Source of the DNA: Cheiracanthium punctorium
Lineage: Eukaryota > Arthropoda > Arachnida > Araneae > Cheiracanthiidae
NCBI GenBank assembly: GCA_038373885.1
Contig: JAWZYV010001861.1
Location: 186,001-250,000 of the forward strand
Reading direction: 5' to 3'
DNA length: 64,000 nt
The notes beneath the pieces were generated by a model. It was given only the letters and a program-made list of their open reading frames with translations. It was not told the origin of the DNA and ran no database searches. The position numbers were made by a program, and so were the translations under genes. Every line of letters begins with the position of its first letter. The first letter of the stretch is position 1. This document shows, one piece after another, positions 1 to 12,370 of this stretch.

Positions 1-190
1 AACTGCCTAAAGGTAAACGTCCTTACTTGTGTTCTACAGTAAATGGTGTATACCAGTCTAAAAATGCCTGCTTTTCATGTTGGGACGGTGCGAACATGAA
101 AAACAACATTCCACGGCTGCAGGCACCACCGAATGTCGAGCGGAATGGGGTCTTTCTTTCGGAAGTTGTTGTGATTATACAATTAGATTT
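1..190. other. Left flank of LTR-RT 1, no gene seen
   Basis: Short flank before the first LTR. Its open frames are short and resemble no family I know. The last bases before the LTR (gattt) do not match the bases after the right LTR (atgtt), so no target duplication is visible. Confidence 0.5.
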
Positions 191-508
191 GTTTACTACT
201 CAAATATTTCTCAATACGAACGAGAGATGGCACTGCCTGACTGTAGCAGGCTCATAGGAAAACTACCTTCATCCAGGAAATATTCATAGTTTATGTTTTG
301 GCAGCACCGGAATTTTTAACACCTAGATATTGGCAACAACTTACCTCCCAGGTATTCCCTTTCTTTTACGACCTCCAAGTCAGTTAGTAGTCAGTCAGTC
401 ACTGAACCGCGCGCTAGCTATTTGTATGTTTGTATGAAAATGCTAAAATAAATTGTTAAGTTTTAATCTAACTGCATCTTCTTTCTTTAACGATGAATTA
501 TCACAACA
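191..508 (+). repeat. 5' LTR of LTR-RT 1
   Basis: 318 bp, repeated at 9830-10147 with the same length and about 4 substitutions. It ends in CA and is followed after two bases by a TGG-starting primer binding site. AATAAA lies near its 3' end. The start does not show the usual TG, so the exact 5' boundary may be a few bases off. Confidence 0.9.
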
Positions 509-510
509 AA

Positions 511-528
511 TGGTAACCCGGACTCAGC
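511..528 (+). promoter_or_regulatory. Primer binding site of LTR-RT 1
   Basis: TGGTAACCCGGACTCAGC begins two bases after the LTR. TGG pairs with the CCA end of a tRNA, as expected for minus-strand priming. I cannot name the tRNA without a search. Confidence 0.7.
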
Positions 529-608
529 AGCATTAAATCAAATCCTTCTGAAGGTTATTTTAGAAATATTTTTATTTTTGCGTATATCTTCAACACGTGG
601 CTGCAACC

Positions 609-1457
609 ATGACGGAGATCGGAGCTGTCAAGATCCCGGTGTATAACTTTGCTGACCCATCACTGTGGTTTTTAATGTGCAAGTCAACTTTTGAGCTGGG
701 CACTCCAAAGCCAGTGACAGAAAGTTGCACCAAATTTAATTATATTATTTCCCATCTGCCTGCCGAAGCTGCCTCGATCGTCAGAGACGTCATCCTGAAT
801 CCTAATGCGACGGACCCCTACACCCACGTGAAGATCGAGTTAATCAAGCGCTGCGGCGAATCCAGTCACCAAGAGATAAAAAAACTTCTCGGTGGCGAGC
901 AGCTAGGAGATCGACGCCCGTCCGAACTTCTCCGCGTCATGAGGAGGCGAGCCGAATCGTACAAGGTCCCGGATGAACTGATGTTAGAGCTTTTCCTGCA
1001 ACACCTGCCGACGGCTGTGCAATCTATATTAGCGGCGATCAGCCCATTATCTCTGGAGAAAGCTGCGGAAGTCGCGGATCGAGTGTTGGAGGTTTCACCG
1101 GCGACTGTAGCGGTAAGTGCCACGTGCTCAGTAAATTCCTCAGATTCCATTGAAGAACGCTTAATTGCGGAAATAAAGAAACTGCATGTACGCATAGATA
1201 ATCTCGCGCGGAACCGAAGCCGAAGTCCCAGTCGTAGTAATTATCGCAGGAATCGCAATCGCAGTAATTCTCGATCAAAAACGTATGAAAGTTGCTGGTA
1301 CCATTTCAAATTCGGCGATAAAGCAAACAAATGTACCCCCCATGTAATTATTCAAAAAACGATGCAAGCGAGGCGTAGTGGCGACGGCCAGCTTGTCACA
1401 GAATTCCCGTCGCCTGTTTGTCCGCGATCGCCGTACGAACTTAACGTTTTTAATTGA
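609..1457 (+). pseudogene. gag of LTR-RT 1 (frameshifted at 3' end)
   Basis: Structural Gag protein, about 280 residues from the first ATG at 609. It shows the Ty3/gypsy Gag pattern: a helical region with a leucine/arginine-rich stretch (nt 890-1030), an Arg/Ser-rich basic stretch (nt 1200-1280), then the start of a zinc knuckle, CWYHFKFGDKANKC (nt 1293-1334). After the second Cys the frame changes within a C run. The other frame offers the remaining Cys and a short tail ending at the TAG at 1376, so this copy probably carries a 1-nt indel. A programmed frameshift there is possible but less likely. The open frame continues upstream of 609 without an ATG. Confidence 0.8.
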
Positions 1458-1881
1458 CACAGGATCGGACGTTTGTATTATCCCGGCATCATCGCTCCTA
1501 AGACGAAATTTGGTACAAATGGCCCTATCAGCAGCTAATTCTTCTCCTATTAAAGTATTTACAACCCAAAACCTTTCTTTAGATCTCGGTTTGAGGCGAA
1601 TTTTTACATGGACATTTTTAGTGGGAAATGTTTCAGTACCAATCATAGGGGCTGATTTTCTGTACAATTTTAAGCTAATGCCCAACCTTGCAACAAAAAA
1701 GTTAATTGATGGGGAAACAAATTTAACCTCCCATTGTAAAGTAGATGAGAGTGAAATCCATTCTATTAAGGTTGTATCAGGAGATAGTATTTACCATAAA
1801 TTGTTATCGGATTTTCCTGAAATTACCAGACCACCCCGTGCAGATCAGGAAGTTAAGCATTCTGAAGTTAAGCATACATGA
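1378..1881 (+). pseudogene. pol of LTR-RT 1, aspartic protease segment
   Basis: Retropepsin-like aspartic protease in a frame different from gag and from the downstream reverse transcriptase. The active site reads FLIDTGSDV at about nt 1444-1470 (catalytic DTG). A flap/second-lobe motif IIGADFL follows near nt 1645. The frame ends at 1881 in a duplicated stretch (GTTAAGCAT repeated), directly before the conserved linker into reverse transcriptase, so a 1-nt frame change separates protease from RT. In related elements these are continuous. Confidence 0.85.
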
Positions 1882-2896
1882 TAACCAAAGGCCCACCCGT
1901 TATGGCAAAGCCACGGCGCTTAGCCCCAGATAGATTAAATGTTGCAAAGTCTGAATTCGAGGATATGATGAGATTAGGTCACCTGAGACCTTCGCGCAGC
2001 AATTATGCATCTCCACTTTATTTGGTACCTAAGAAAGGAACCATGGAATGGAAACCAGTAGGCGACTATCGTGCTTTAAATGCACAGACAGTAAAGGATA
2101 AATATCCTATTCCCTGCATAGCGGATTTTAACGCTGCATTGCATGGAACAAAAATCTTGAGTCACGTCGATCTAATAAAAGCCTATCATCAAATACCAAT
2201 AAATCCCGATGACATTCACAAGAGCGCCATTTGCACACCCTTTGGTCTGTTCGAGAGTACCCGTATGCAGTTCGGACTCTGCAACGCGTCCGCAACATTT
2301 CAGCGATTCATAGATGAGGTTACTAGAGGTTTAGAAGGCGTATTTGCATTTGTCGATGACATATTAATTGCCTCAAAATCACCAGAAGAGCATATCACAC
2401 ATCTTAAAAACTTATTTGAACGATTACAAAAGTATGATCTCAGCGTAAAACCTTCAAAATGTACATTAGGAGTTTCGTCCATAAATTTCTTAGGATTTAA
2501 TGTTTCGCAACATGGCATTGAACCCTTGAAAGACAGAGTAGACTGCATTATTAACTTCCCCAAACCCACTACAATCACTCAACTAAGGCGTTTCTTAGGA
2601 CTTTTCAATTTTTATCGCCGGTTTGTGCCAAAAGCAGCCCACTTATTAGCACCCTTAAATAAATTTCTTGAGGGAATTAAAAATAATAAGAAATCAAAGC
2701 GATCCACACTGAAAAATCCACAGGAAATACTTCAGTGGACTGAGGTTGCTGAGCAGGCATTTGCCGATGCCAAAAATGCTTTGGCTAATGCTACACTACT
2801 TCGTCATCCAATTCCAGGAGTCAAACTTAGCGTTTGGGTAGATGCCAGTGATGTCGCTGTCGGTGGTTCTCTGATGCAAATTAGCACGACCAATTG
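1878..2896 (+). pseudogene. pol of LTR-RT 1, reverse transcriptase and start of RNase H
   Basis: Reverse transcriptase with the usual Ty3/gypsy blocks: VGDYRALN (palm start), LSHVDLIKAYHQIP, the catalytic FVDDILIAS near nt 2347-2373 (YXDD box with Phe), and FLGFNVS. The connection region with NFYRRFVP follows, and then the beginning of RNase H, where WVDASD near nt 2837 supplies the first catalytic Asp. The frame is cut at 2896 by the hAT-type insertion. Codons read past 2896 belong to that element and end in a translated AT microsatellite. Removing the insertion and one target duplication keeps the frame into 8046. Confidence 0.92.
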
Positions 2897-2965
2897 CAGT
2901 GCCGGATTAAGACAGCGCGGGGCCCGTAGCAAATGTTACCAAGGGGCCCCCTGCTCAGTGAAGCA

Positions 2966-2967
<2 letters not shown>

Positions 2968-3012
<45 letters not shown>
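2968..3012. repeat. AT microsatellite
   Basis: Alternating TA for about 45 bp. It creates a false Tyr-Ile peptide in one frame. Confidence 0.95.
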
Positions 3013-3015
<3 letters not shown>

Positions 3016-5829
3016 CACCCACACATTAAAGTAATAGAGCTAAATTGAATGAGAAAATAAATAGTGCTAATTATATTACAATTTATGTTTAGTGCTAATT
3101 AATGGTATTACTAATGCTAATTAGATGTAAACAAAACTAAAAGGTCCCACGTGTTATATTTGCGAGAGGTTTATCCCAGCCCTTCCTCCACCTTGGGTGA
3201 GCTAATCTGTAGGTTTTGTACGATAATAAAATAAAACACAACTTTTACGAATTTTCTTGATTCAAAATGAACAAATTTGAGTTAACATTAGACAAATAAA
3301 TTTCTCCAAGTAAATTAGTGTGCGGAAAAAATTCCCGTCAAAATAAAGTGGGGGGGGGGGGCAAATAGATAGTGAGACTGGCGATGTTTAAAGTTATTTA
3401 TTCGTACAACTCAGGTTTTTTTAAAATGAATGTTAATGTTCATGGATATATATTTGGAATTTCTAACACTTCCCACCTTTCCCATATGCAAACATATAAC
3501 TAGACAAGTTTACACATATAAAATAATAATTGTTTCTGTAAAATTTTTAAAACCATCGAAAACAATATGTACTTTAAACTGTGCCCTTAAACACTATTTT
3601 TTCCCCTATAAAAATACATGCTTGTAAAATTATTTCATTATCTGGACGGTTTTTACTAATTATAGGCTACATATTTTTAACTTCTCTTAATTTATTTAAT
3701 GGGTTAATTCATAAAAAATCGAACTGGGGATAGATAGATCTAGTAAAACAATACCTCCACCATTCAAACTATACTGCATACACGGAAGGCATTTAAACTG
3801 TACTCGCTTGTACAGGGGGGGACTGTTACTTCCACATACCGCTTGGAACACTTCTGAAGGTCACTTCGTTAGTGTTCTACAAGCATATGTACATTACTTT
3901 TCAACTTATCTTCGTTAAAATGATATAAAATATTTTGCTCAAAAAAAATCTTTATAAGAGGAATAGAATAATCTATATAATAAATAATAAAAAATTCGGA
4001 TAAAACATTCATTATCGTATTACGTTCAAATGTTTTTGCAAGACATAATAATCATAAATGTGACAAGTAATTTGTGAGTTTCTTTGTGGGTCAAGAGTAT
4101 CCGAGAATTCTTTTTGTTTTCAGTTTGCCTGAGGTTATGGCTTCTCGGATACCCCGACCGTGCGAAGATCCTCTCGGTTCTAATTATTTTATTTGAACGA
4201 ACGTACTGACATTCGCGCACTTGACCTGTGGTTTCGACCGACCAAAAATCAATTCTTTCATATTTAACGTGGTTAATTTCCGAGATTAATAAGATAATTT
4301 ATCGTAATAGTGGATTCCCCGACTATAAAAAAATGACTTACATTCTATATATTATTATTGTTTCAAAAAATAATTCGCCTTTGTTTAAATATTGTAAAAT
4401 GTAAAATAAATAATTAAGTAAAAACAAAGCAAGCCAACTACCAAAAGCCTTCTAAGATAGTTTACACCATAGTACACCTTAGAATTTCGCCAAAGCCACA
4501 CTGTAAAATACCTTTTAGATGTGTGGCTTTGGCGTAAAATGCCGTGGATGCCTGTAAAATGCCTTTACTGTAAAATAAAAGAACTTTGGGGCTGCCCAAC
4601 ATCCGTTTAAAATACCATCCTCATATTTACTGCAAAACAAAATAACTTTATGTCCAATATTTAAATAAAAATTATTGTTTCGTGGGGGATTATTATTGAT
4701 TATGCGGCGCGTTTTTCCTACAACCTTTATCCTATGGATCTCAGCTCTCGGAGAAATGCAGAAGGTCAACTCGCGTTCCAGAGAACATTTTCAGAAATTG
4801 CCACAAATATTTCCGTTCTATTCAGTCATTTTGAAAAAGTTTGATTATACAACTTCATTAAAAAATTCTTTCGACTTGTTACTGAAAAGTCCCTGAAATG
4901 ATCGGGACAGATAGACTACAGCCTAATGAATAATCCGGCCCACTGACGGATTAATACAATTTTGTGGGTGGAGGCTTGGATGGAAGATTCACATATATAT
5001 ATATAAATTTTATGGAAGTAAGTTGGGATTGTTTACATTAATTTCATTTTTCTCGGGAGGGGCGGTCACCTCCTCCGACCCCCTCCCTTTAATCCGACCT
5101 TGATCAGACCCTGAGTCTGTTTTTTTGTTTCGGCACTTAGTTTTCTTTCTATATTTTGTTTATTTCTGGATTCATTCTTCAAATAAAGACAAAAATGTAA
5201 CATTATTGGTAAGGAATCCATTTTCTAAAGGCCATAGGTGGGTGGTGCAAGGATCTGGATACCCCTCCTCCGTTTGTCCGAGTTTCGCTTTTAGTCAACG
5301 AAAAGATAATGATACAGCCTTTCTTTCTGTTTTTCTTTTATTTCCCCCCTTTTGGATGCTCCCTGAATTTTTTTGCTGAGAACCGTGTTTTTGTTCCACA
5401 GTATTGTTGGATATACTCTTGTGTGTGTTCTTATTGCTGACTTTAGAATAGTCATTCAGTTTTCTCCTGTTTTTTTCTCCTGTAAAAGAACTATAAATGC
5501 TACATACACCATTTTGAATATGGTAGGTGGTACTGTACATAGAAAAAACATAAATTTCGCACAAATCGATGTATATCCACAGCAGTTAGAACACTGGATG
5601 GGTGGATATCAGAACAGACAAATAACCGAAATCATAAGGACGTTAACCCGTTTTGGGTTCTAATGCATTAACAAATTTTCGTCGGTCGGAGACCCCCTCA
5701 TACTCCTAGGCACATAGCCCTTAACAAAACACAATACAATAAATCAGTTAATTAAAGTGCGAGTAACGACTTTTCAAAATTTCCAAAGAAATCGACATAG
5801 CTTAATATAATTACATTAGACATTTTTCG
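3013..5829. other. AT-rich interior of the hAT-type element, no gene seen
   Basis: Only short, compositionally biased open frames are present on both strands. A G10 run lies near 3351-3361. A 14-bp stem (CGCCAAAGCCACAC at 4488-4501, complement at 4521-4534, 19-nt loop) is the only clear structure. Nothing resembles a hAT transposase. Confidence 0.5.
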
Positions 5830-6004
5830 AGGTACTTACATATTATCCCGGCGATCCGCCAAGACGAGCAACTTTTTCGCAAAGATAAATGCCGGACACA
5901 TGAAATTATTGATGGTTCGGAATACGATTGCCAACAGTTTGCCAGGAAATTTGAGGAAAAAATAGTTTGGCGTTAATGACCGCCGGGATAATACGTAAAT
6001 ACCT
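5830..6004. mobile_element. Small inverted-repeat element (MITE-like)
   Basis: About 175 bp with imperfect inverted ends: ATTATCCCGGCG within 5831-5853 pairs with CGCCGGGATAAT within 5981-6003. The inverted repeat is about 24 bp with a few mismatches. No coding capacity and no certain target duplication. Superfamily undetermined. Confidence 0.55.
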
Positions 6005-6988
6005 TTTTCGATTTATCGTAAAATAATAAAAATATCGCCAAGTTTGGTTCATTTTTCAAAGCATTTTTTTCGCACCCAATTTGGCAATTTATCGCAAAAG
6101 TCGCCAACATTGCCGGCTTTTGGCTCAAATTTTGAAGGAGGCACACGATCGTCGTCGGATTATTAGCTAATCATATTGCAGGATAGTATTATATGCTTAA
6201 AATAGATGCCTGTCTCTAAACTGCCATTGACCGTATTGTATTGAAATTATATTGAGTGCTCCCGTATAGAAAAACTTTTAACTATACAGACACTATTTTC
6301 GATGCAAAGCTTCATTTTGTAATCCTTAATAACATTCAATTTTGTTTCATTTCAAAGAGCAGAATATCTCTAAAACTAGAAGTCAAAGCCTGTTGTGAAG
6401 GCAATTACAACGGGCGAGAGAAAAAACATTTTAAGGAAATTTGTCTTTCATTCAATATATTTAATTTTCATCCACCTAAAATAAATAAGTTCATATTCAA
6501 TTTTTATTACAGACCCAAATCGAATTTCATGCTCATCTGGAAACACGCGGAATCTTTTCGCAGTCGAAAGCTTTCGTTTTGTATACATAAACATTCGAAT
6601 ATCCAATAGACGATTTATTTGTGGGGAAAAAAATAATAAACTGTGTAATCGGGAGAAATTATTTTAAACGTATTGGAATCCCCCCAATTGTATGACGTCA
6701 TTTTCACTTAAAATAGGTCATTTTGTCACGCAAATGATTCAATTTTTCTGACTCTCGGAAACGAAATGGTGCTGAAAATAGCGAAAAATCGCTTAAAAAT
6801 GAAGGAACGGGTGGATTTTCAGATTTTTAAAATTGACAGATTGTTTTCTATATTTTTTTACAAACTTGTGAAAAATTTCAAGCGGATCGTACAAACGATG
6901 TAGAAGTTGTTAGGTTTTTTGTCCTTGTAATCTTTTTGCAGTCATAGAGGAAAAAGTTTTATCTTGAAGTCAGGGTTCAGCGCAACTA

Positions 6989-7691
6989 CAAGGGGTGATC
7001 AAATGAAAAGGTACGAAACGTCGCAACAACCTAACCGTTATCATATTTGTCCATGCAGCTATGAGAGCACGTAGCGAGACATCTAGTAATGCGATTCGTG
7101 CCTTTTGTGTGGATAGGAACATGCGGGGGCCCGCAGGAGAGAGCAGAAGCTCTTGTAAAAAGCACCCTCCTACGTCCAATTGACGCGGCAGTGCGTGTGA
7201 GGACAGAATGGTGTTCACATTGCAAAATTCGGCGATTTAGGGGCAACGAGGCGTTATCCGATTTCTGACAGCGGAAGGTGTTAAACCGGCCACTATTCAT
7301 CGCAGGAGGATGATCGTATACTGGGAAGGCTGTGTGTCCCACAAGTCAATGAGAAAATGGAATGTCCGTTTTCGCCAAGGAACTGGCCACGTTCAAGTGG
7401 GAGACGTTGGACCATCCGCCCTACAGTCCGGACATGTCGCCCTGCGATTTCCATGTGTTGGTTCCACTGAAGAAACCACCTGAAAGGGAAGCGCTTCAAC
7501 TCGGACGACGTACTCAAGGACGCTGTGACGGACTGGGTCTCGTCACGGCCACAGGAATTCTGGGAACAAGGAATCCTGCGGCTTGTTCGTCAGTGGGATC
7601 GTTGTGCTCAGGCCTGTGGTGTATATTTTGAATAAAGTCTACATTTGTAACCAAAGTGTCGTTTCGTACCTTTTCATTGGATCACCCCTTG
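6989..7691 (+). mobile_element. Mariner element, internally deleted
   Basis: About 700 bp bounded by inverted repeats of roughly 32 bp starting CAAGGGGTGATC (6989 onward; complement ends at 7691). TA dinucleotides flank it on both sides (6987-6988, 7692-7693), as expected for Tc1/mariner. Full mariners are about 1.3 kb, so this copy has lost internal sequence. It lies inside the hAT-type element and is therefore a later arrival. Confidence 0.85.
7380..7632 (+). pseudogene. Mariner transposase C-terminal remnant
   Basis: The frame encodes HPPYSPDMSPCDFHV at about nt 7416-7460, matching the conserved mariner block around the third catalytic acid (HPPYSPDLAPSD type), followed by LKKP. The reading frame is lost a few codons later, and the expected C-terminal tail can be sensed in another frame up to the AATAAA near 7631. 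The N-terminal two thirds of the usual ~345-residue protein are missing or scrambled. Not functional. Confidence 0.8.
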
Positions 7692-8045
7692 TAGTTAGTA
7701 GGGTGATACGCTTTAAAGAATAACTTCCCATAGAGCGCAATGTATTGGGACTATTTTGAGTGCTCCTGTAGAAAAAAATCCATAAATGCTACATAGATCC
7801 TTTACAATAGGGTACATGGTACTGCAGATAAGAATAACATATATAAATTTCGTAGAAATCAATGCCTATTGATGCGAGTCAAGGACGGACAGACAGACAA
7901 ACCGAAATCTTAACTTTTCTACCTTGTTGGAAAGTGTCAAAAAAGCTAGATCTTGAGGGGGAAAGACGAAAATTTCAAGGTAAAGGCGCGGGGCCCGTAG
8001 CATTTGCTAAATCTGCTATATTATTAATCCGGCACTGACCAATTG

Positions 8046-9381
8046 GGAACCTATTGCCTTCTTTTCTATCAAGCTTACAAATAGCCAACGGAAATACTCC
8101 ACGTATGATCGAGAGTTATTGGCCATCTACACAGCAGTGAAACGATTCCGACACATGCTGGAAGGTCGAGATTTCATAATTTTTACTGACCAAAAGCCTC
8201 TCATCTATGCCTTCAAGCAAAAACCAGATAAGTGCAGTCCGCGGCAGTGGAGACAACTGGACTTCATTTCCCAATTCAGCACAGATATCCGACACACCAG
8301 TGGTGCAAACAACACAGTGGCGGATGCATTATCAAGAATTGAAGTCCACAACATTTCAAATTCTTCATTTCTTGACTTCGAAGCCTTCAGCGAGGCTCAG
8401 AGAACAGATCCTGATCTACAAGACCAGCAAAACAGGAGTCATTCACTAGACTTAAAGCAAGTGCCTAGTCCAGTGACAAAACAAGAACTGACATGTGATG
8501 TATCCACCGGTAACCCTCGACCATTTGTTCTCAAAAACTTTCGCAGAACAGTCTTCAATCACTTTCATAACCTCGCACATCCAGGTATCAGAGCTACAAT
8601 TGAATTAATTGCAAGCAGGTATGTGTGGCCCAACATGAACCGTGAAATTAAATCATGGGTGCAGTCCTGCGATGCCTGTCAGCGTTCGAAAGTTCCCAGG
8701 CATACCAAAACTCTTTTAGGTACCTTCTCATTGCCAGATGCACGGTTTTCCCATGTGCATATTGATGTGGTAGGACCCTTGCCCCCCTCGGAAGGTAAGA
8801 TGTATTGTCTCACTGTAATCGACAGATTTACCAAATGGCCAGAAGCCATGCCCATTGCGGACATGACAGCAGCAACAATAGCTAGAGCCTTTTTCGAGGG
8901 ATGGATATCCCGTTTTGGATGCCCTTCAATCATCACAACTGATCAGGGACGCCAATTTGAATCATCCCTGTTCAGGGAACTCACGAAGATGTTGGGAACG
9001 AATAGAGTTCGCACAACGGCTTACCACCCACAATCGAACGGTATCGTAGAACGCCTGCACAGAATTCTGAAGAACTCTTTAAAAGCCCACGAAAACCCCA
9101 GATGGACTGAATCACTCCCAGTAGTTCTCCTTGGTATCCGAGCAGCAGTCAAATCTGACATACAAGCATCGAGTGCTGACCTTGTATACGGCACGTCACT
9201 CAGATTACCAGCAGATTTGTGCTCAGAGAACACTAAAGACATAACTCCTTCCTACGAGTATGTGCAGAGACTACAAAGTTTAAAACCCACTACTAGTGAG
9301 AGTTCCATGAACGTTCCTAAAACAACTAGATCTGGGCGAGTTGTAAAATTTAGTAAAAGACTAATAACTGAAATGAACTAA
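8046..9381 (+). pseudogene. pol of LTR-RT 1, RNase H remainder and integrase
   Basis: Continuation of pol after the insertion. It gives the rest of RNase H ([17 protein letters not shown] and [11 protein letters not shown] with its catalytic Glu and Asp, then DALSRIE). The integrase has an HHCC zinc domain (HNLAHPG, then CDACQRS near nt 8668). Its catalytic core has Asp at nt 8764 (HIDVVG), Asp at 8941 (TTDQGRQF) and Glu at 9049 (NGIVERL). The last two are separated by 35 residues, the retroviral DD35E spacing. The end is a short basic tail (TRSGRVVKF). From 8119 to the stop at 9379-9381 the frame is intact, so this half is well preserved. Confidence 0.93.
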
Positions 9382-9829
9382 CACTTCTGCACTATTTTGT
9401 CATATTTTCAATTTTCACATTCTAGATCTTCCAATTTCAATTATTATTATTCATGCTTTATTTGTTTTCAATTATAATATACCTTAAATTTAAACCTTCC
9501 TCTATTTATGTATTTGTAAAGCAACTTCAGTGACTGACAAACAATCTTTTCAGTTTAACGATTAAAAATGCTAACTTTCATTAAGGCAAATGATCCATAA
9601 GTACGATAGATTAATGTCAGTAGAAATTACAATTCATAGAAACTGAATTCATATGTATTACTGCTCAAATGTTGTTCGCACAATTTTGTTTAGGACTTTT
9701 AACATTTATAAATCTCATACTTAGAATTATTAATATTTTGAATTCTCTCTTCAGCTGTAAATGCTTGGTGCAGCCAGTTTTTGCATATTGTCGTTCTTTC
9801 GCCTTGCTCTTTCACTGGGGGGATACTAC
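9382..9829 (+). other. 3' untranslated part of LTR-RT 1 with polypurine tract
   Basis: AT-rich, no gene. A GGGGGG run at 9817-9822 (ctggggggata) just before the right LTR fits a plus-strand priming polypurine tract. Confidence 0.75.
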
Positions 9830-10147
9830 GTTTACTACTCAAATATTTCTCAATACGAACGAGAGATGGCGCTGCCTGACTGTAGCAGGCTCATAGGAAA
9901 ATTACCTTCCTCCAGGAAATATTCATAGTTTATGTTTTGGCAGCACCTGAATTTTTAACACCTAGATATTGGCAACAACTTACCTCCCAGGTATTCCCTT
10001 TCTTTTACGACCTCCAAGTCAGTTAGTAGTCAGTCAGTCACTGAACCGCGCGCTAGCTATTTGTATGTTTGTATGAAAATGCTAAAATAAATTGTTAAGT
10101 TTTAATCTAACTGCATCTTCTTTCTTTAACGATGAATTATCACAACA
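9830..10147 (+). repeat. 3' LTR of LTR-RT 1
   Basis: Same length as the copy at 191-508, about 4 substitutions. Followed by unrelated sequence. Confidence 0.92.
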
Positions 10148-10330
10148 ATGTTAACAGAGAATTTTGACGTGACGTATCCGTGACAGCTTCGCGCATCGTT
10201 CTGCGCATGTTATTTCTTTACCTTAACGTATAATTTAGCGATCTCTGTAATCCCGATAAACTACGTGTAATCTGACGAGGTTTATGAGGCCATCGTGACT
10301 CTTCTACCGGGCCTGCTTGTGCACTCCGAT

Positions 10331-10444
10331 GAGTCATCCAAAGAGGCCTACAGATGCTCGCTTATTGGTTCTAGCACTTAGATACGTCATCTGACGGCCG
10401 AATCTAGCCAATGATAAACATCTGTAGGCCTCTTTGGATGACTC
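10331..10444. mobile_element. Palindromic MITE
   Basis: A perfect 26-bp inverted repeat (10331-10356 against 10419-10444, starting GAGTCATCCAAAGAGGCC) encloses 62 bp. The loop carries a further weaker pairing (cttattggtt / gccaatgata). No coding capacity; target duplication not certain. Confidence 0.75.
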
Positions 10445-11618
10445 AGTTTTGGTTTCAGCTTGTTTGAATCTTGACGGTTAATTAAAATTTTCTTACAGAC
10501 ATTATAATTATTGGAAAAGAGGCTAGAATGTCAGTCGTTAACAAATAATAAATTTTAATAAATTGATTATTTTTTCATTGTGAATTTAAGTGAAAAATAT
10601 TATTAACGATTAAATACTAAAAATAACTAAAAGATCGTATTTTAAAAGGTATGGAAAAATTTTAATAAATATTTGTGTTATTTCAAATCCAAGAAACTCA
10701 AAATTAACCCTTTGAGGTACTATTTATACCGTGTTAGTTATAACGTAATAATTTTAGGACGCTAATATTCTTTTTATTTTCAAAGTTCTGAAGCGAAATG
10801 CCGAAATAATCTTCTTCTAAATATTCCATTTAAATATTAAAAAGGTAATAATTCATTGCGAGTGGTTAATAAGAAATAGTAATTAGAAAATGGATACACA
10901 ATGCATTTCAATAGGAGTTGGCGGGCGTAAATACCGCCAGCAGATAAGTTTTAGTTGAGCTGTGAGGGAAGTAAACAAAGTCTAGAAGCGTAACAGGCTT
11001 AGCTGTTCAGACAGTATACCTATTCGTATCTTATGAAAAAAAAAAAAAAATACAGCCTCCCCCATTTTTTGTTAAATCATTTTCACTGTACATGAAAGAA
11101 TTTGCATTATTTATTTAGAAATACTATAGAAAATTTAAAGCTGTAAACAACTAATAAAACTCCTATTACAAAATTAAATATATTGTTTCAAGTTTCAGGA
11201 CTGCGATATCTTTTCATGATTTCCTAAAAATGTGGATAGTTTGTCTCGAATGTATTCTGACTAATGTTATGATTAGACCAAATAGGTTTATCCTTAGACT
11301 GACATGAACTTTAGTACATACTTTGTGTATCCATTTTCTATGGGTAACTCTTTCAGGTACTGGTGGTAGTTTTTATTATTGAATGTGTATACAATATTCA
11401 TTGTAATAAATCAATAAAGAATATTTAATAAGATTTGGTTTGTTAATCATTTTTTAAAAGCATATACTGATTTAAAAATTACTTCATACATTGTTTACAG
11501 AACTATATTGTTTAGTACCAGTGGCTGGTTTAGTAAAAAAAAAAATATGTTTCATGTTTTATGTTGGAACTACCATGGGATGTATTAATGTACGATTATT
11601 TATTGTTGCTTACCTTTT

Positions 11619-11655
<37 letters not shown>

Positions 11656-12370
11656 ACAATCTACTTGCTCAAAATCTCTAAACTTGGCTAACCATCCTTT
11701 TTATTCTTTTTCATTATTCTAAATTAGGTATGCAGTGTAACTTCGAAATCTTCAATAAATGTGTTTTCCCTTACAAACTGACACTTCCTTTTATTTCATT
11801 TTGTTATCTCGAATTTTTCTGGTGCCCCTTCGACTTTGAAATATCAAGGTTACACTTTATTTCGTTAAAATAAATCCTTACTCTTTAACCAAAACAATTT
11901 ATTTCCACTCTGTTTCGTAGGAGCTGATTTTTGGATTAAAAATGATTCTTAAGATTACTGAACATTTCTTTAAATCTATTGCTTGAATCCAAGAACCTAA
12001 ATCATTTTATGCAGCCAAATATTGCCAAGCATGTCAACCATAATGCTTTATTATTATTTTTTTGTTAATAACTACTAAAGTAATTTAAATCAGCTGACTG
12101 ACATCTCCGACTTTTTTTTATATCCATCCCCTTTTTGTATGTGGTCTGGTTCCTCAGTAAATTACCTGAAAACATACTTTGAAGTAACCCTGTAATTTAC
12201 GAGCCGTTGCTATCTGGAGCGGCGGTGCCGATAAACCACAGGCTATCCGCCGGTGGTGCGGTTAGTTCGTAGGCTATTGGGCCCGTTGTTTAGTACTGTC
12301 ATCTATGCATGGTTTCTTAAACTAATACTGTATATTTAAACTTGTATATTTATACAAGTTATTATATCTA
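10445..12370. other. AT-rich intergenic DNA
   Basis: No convincing gene. Contains poly-A runs at about 11037-11050 and 11623-11650 and a GC-richer patch near 12210-12290 that I cannot assign. Confidence 0.5.

Larger units (their letters stand above)
2897..8037. mobile_element. hAT-type non-autonomous DNA transposon inserted in LTR-RT 1
   Basis: 5141-bp insertion with a perfect 14-bp terminal inverted repeat (CAGTGCCGGATTAA at 2897-2910, complement at 8024-8037). An 8-bp target duplication, accaattg, lies at 2889-2896 and 8038-8045. Eight-base duplications and CAGTG-type ends are features of the hAT superfamily. A GCGGGGCCCGTAGCA motif lies just inside both ends in direct orientation. I see no hAT transposase inside, so it is non-autonomous or decayed. 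It contains an AT microsatellite, a small inverted-repeat element (5830-6004) and a mariner remnant (6989-7691); the rest is AT-rich and non-coding as far as I can tell. Confidence 0.88.
191..10147 (+). mobile_element. LTR-RT 1: Ty3/gypsy retrotransposon, nested insertion inside
   Basis: This is a full-length but inactivated Ty3/gypsy element. The order is LTR, primer binding site, gag with a CCHC-type knuckle, aspartic protease, reverse transcriptase, RNase H, integrase, polypurine tract, LTR. The two 318-bp LTRs differ at about 4 positions by eye, so the insertion is fairly young. Coding damage includes a frame change in gag near a C run at 1336-1341, a frame change between protease and reverse transcriptase near 1875, and a 5.1-kb hAT-type insertion inside RNase H. 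Domain order (integrase last) places it in Ty3/gypsy rather than copia; the knuckle style resembles gypsy copies common in arachnids, which is my recollection rather than a search result. Confidence 0.93.
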
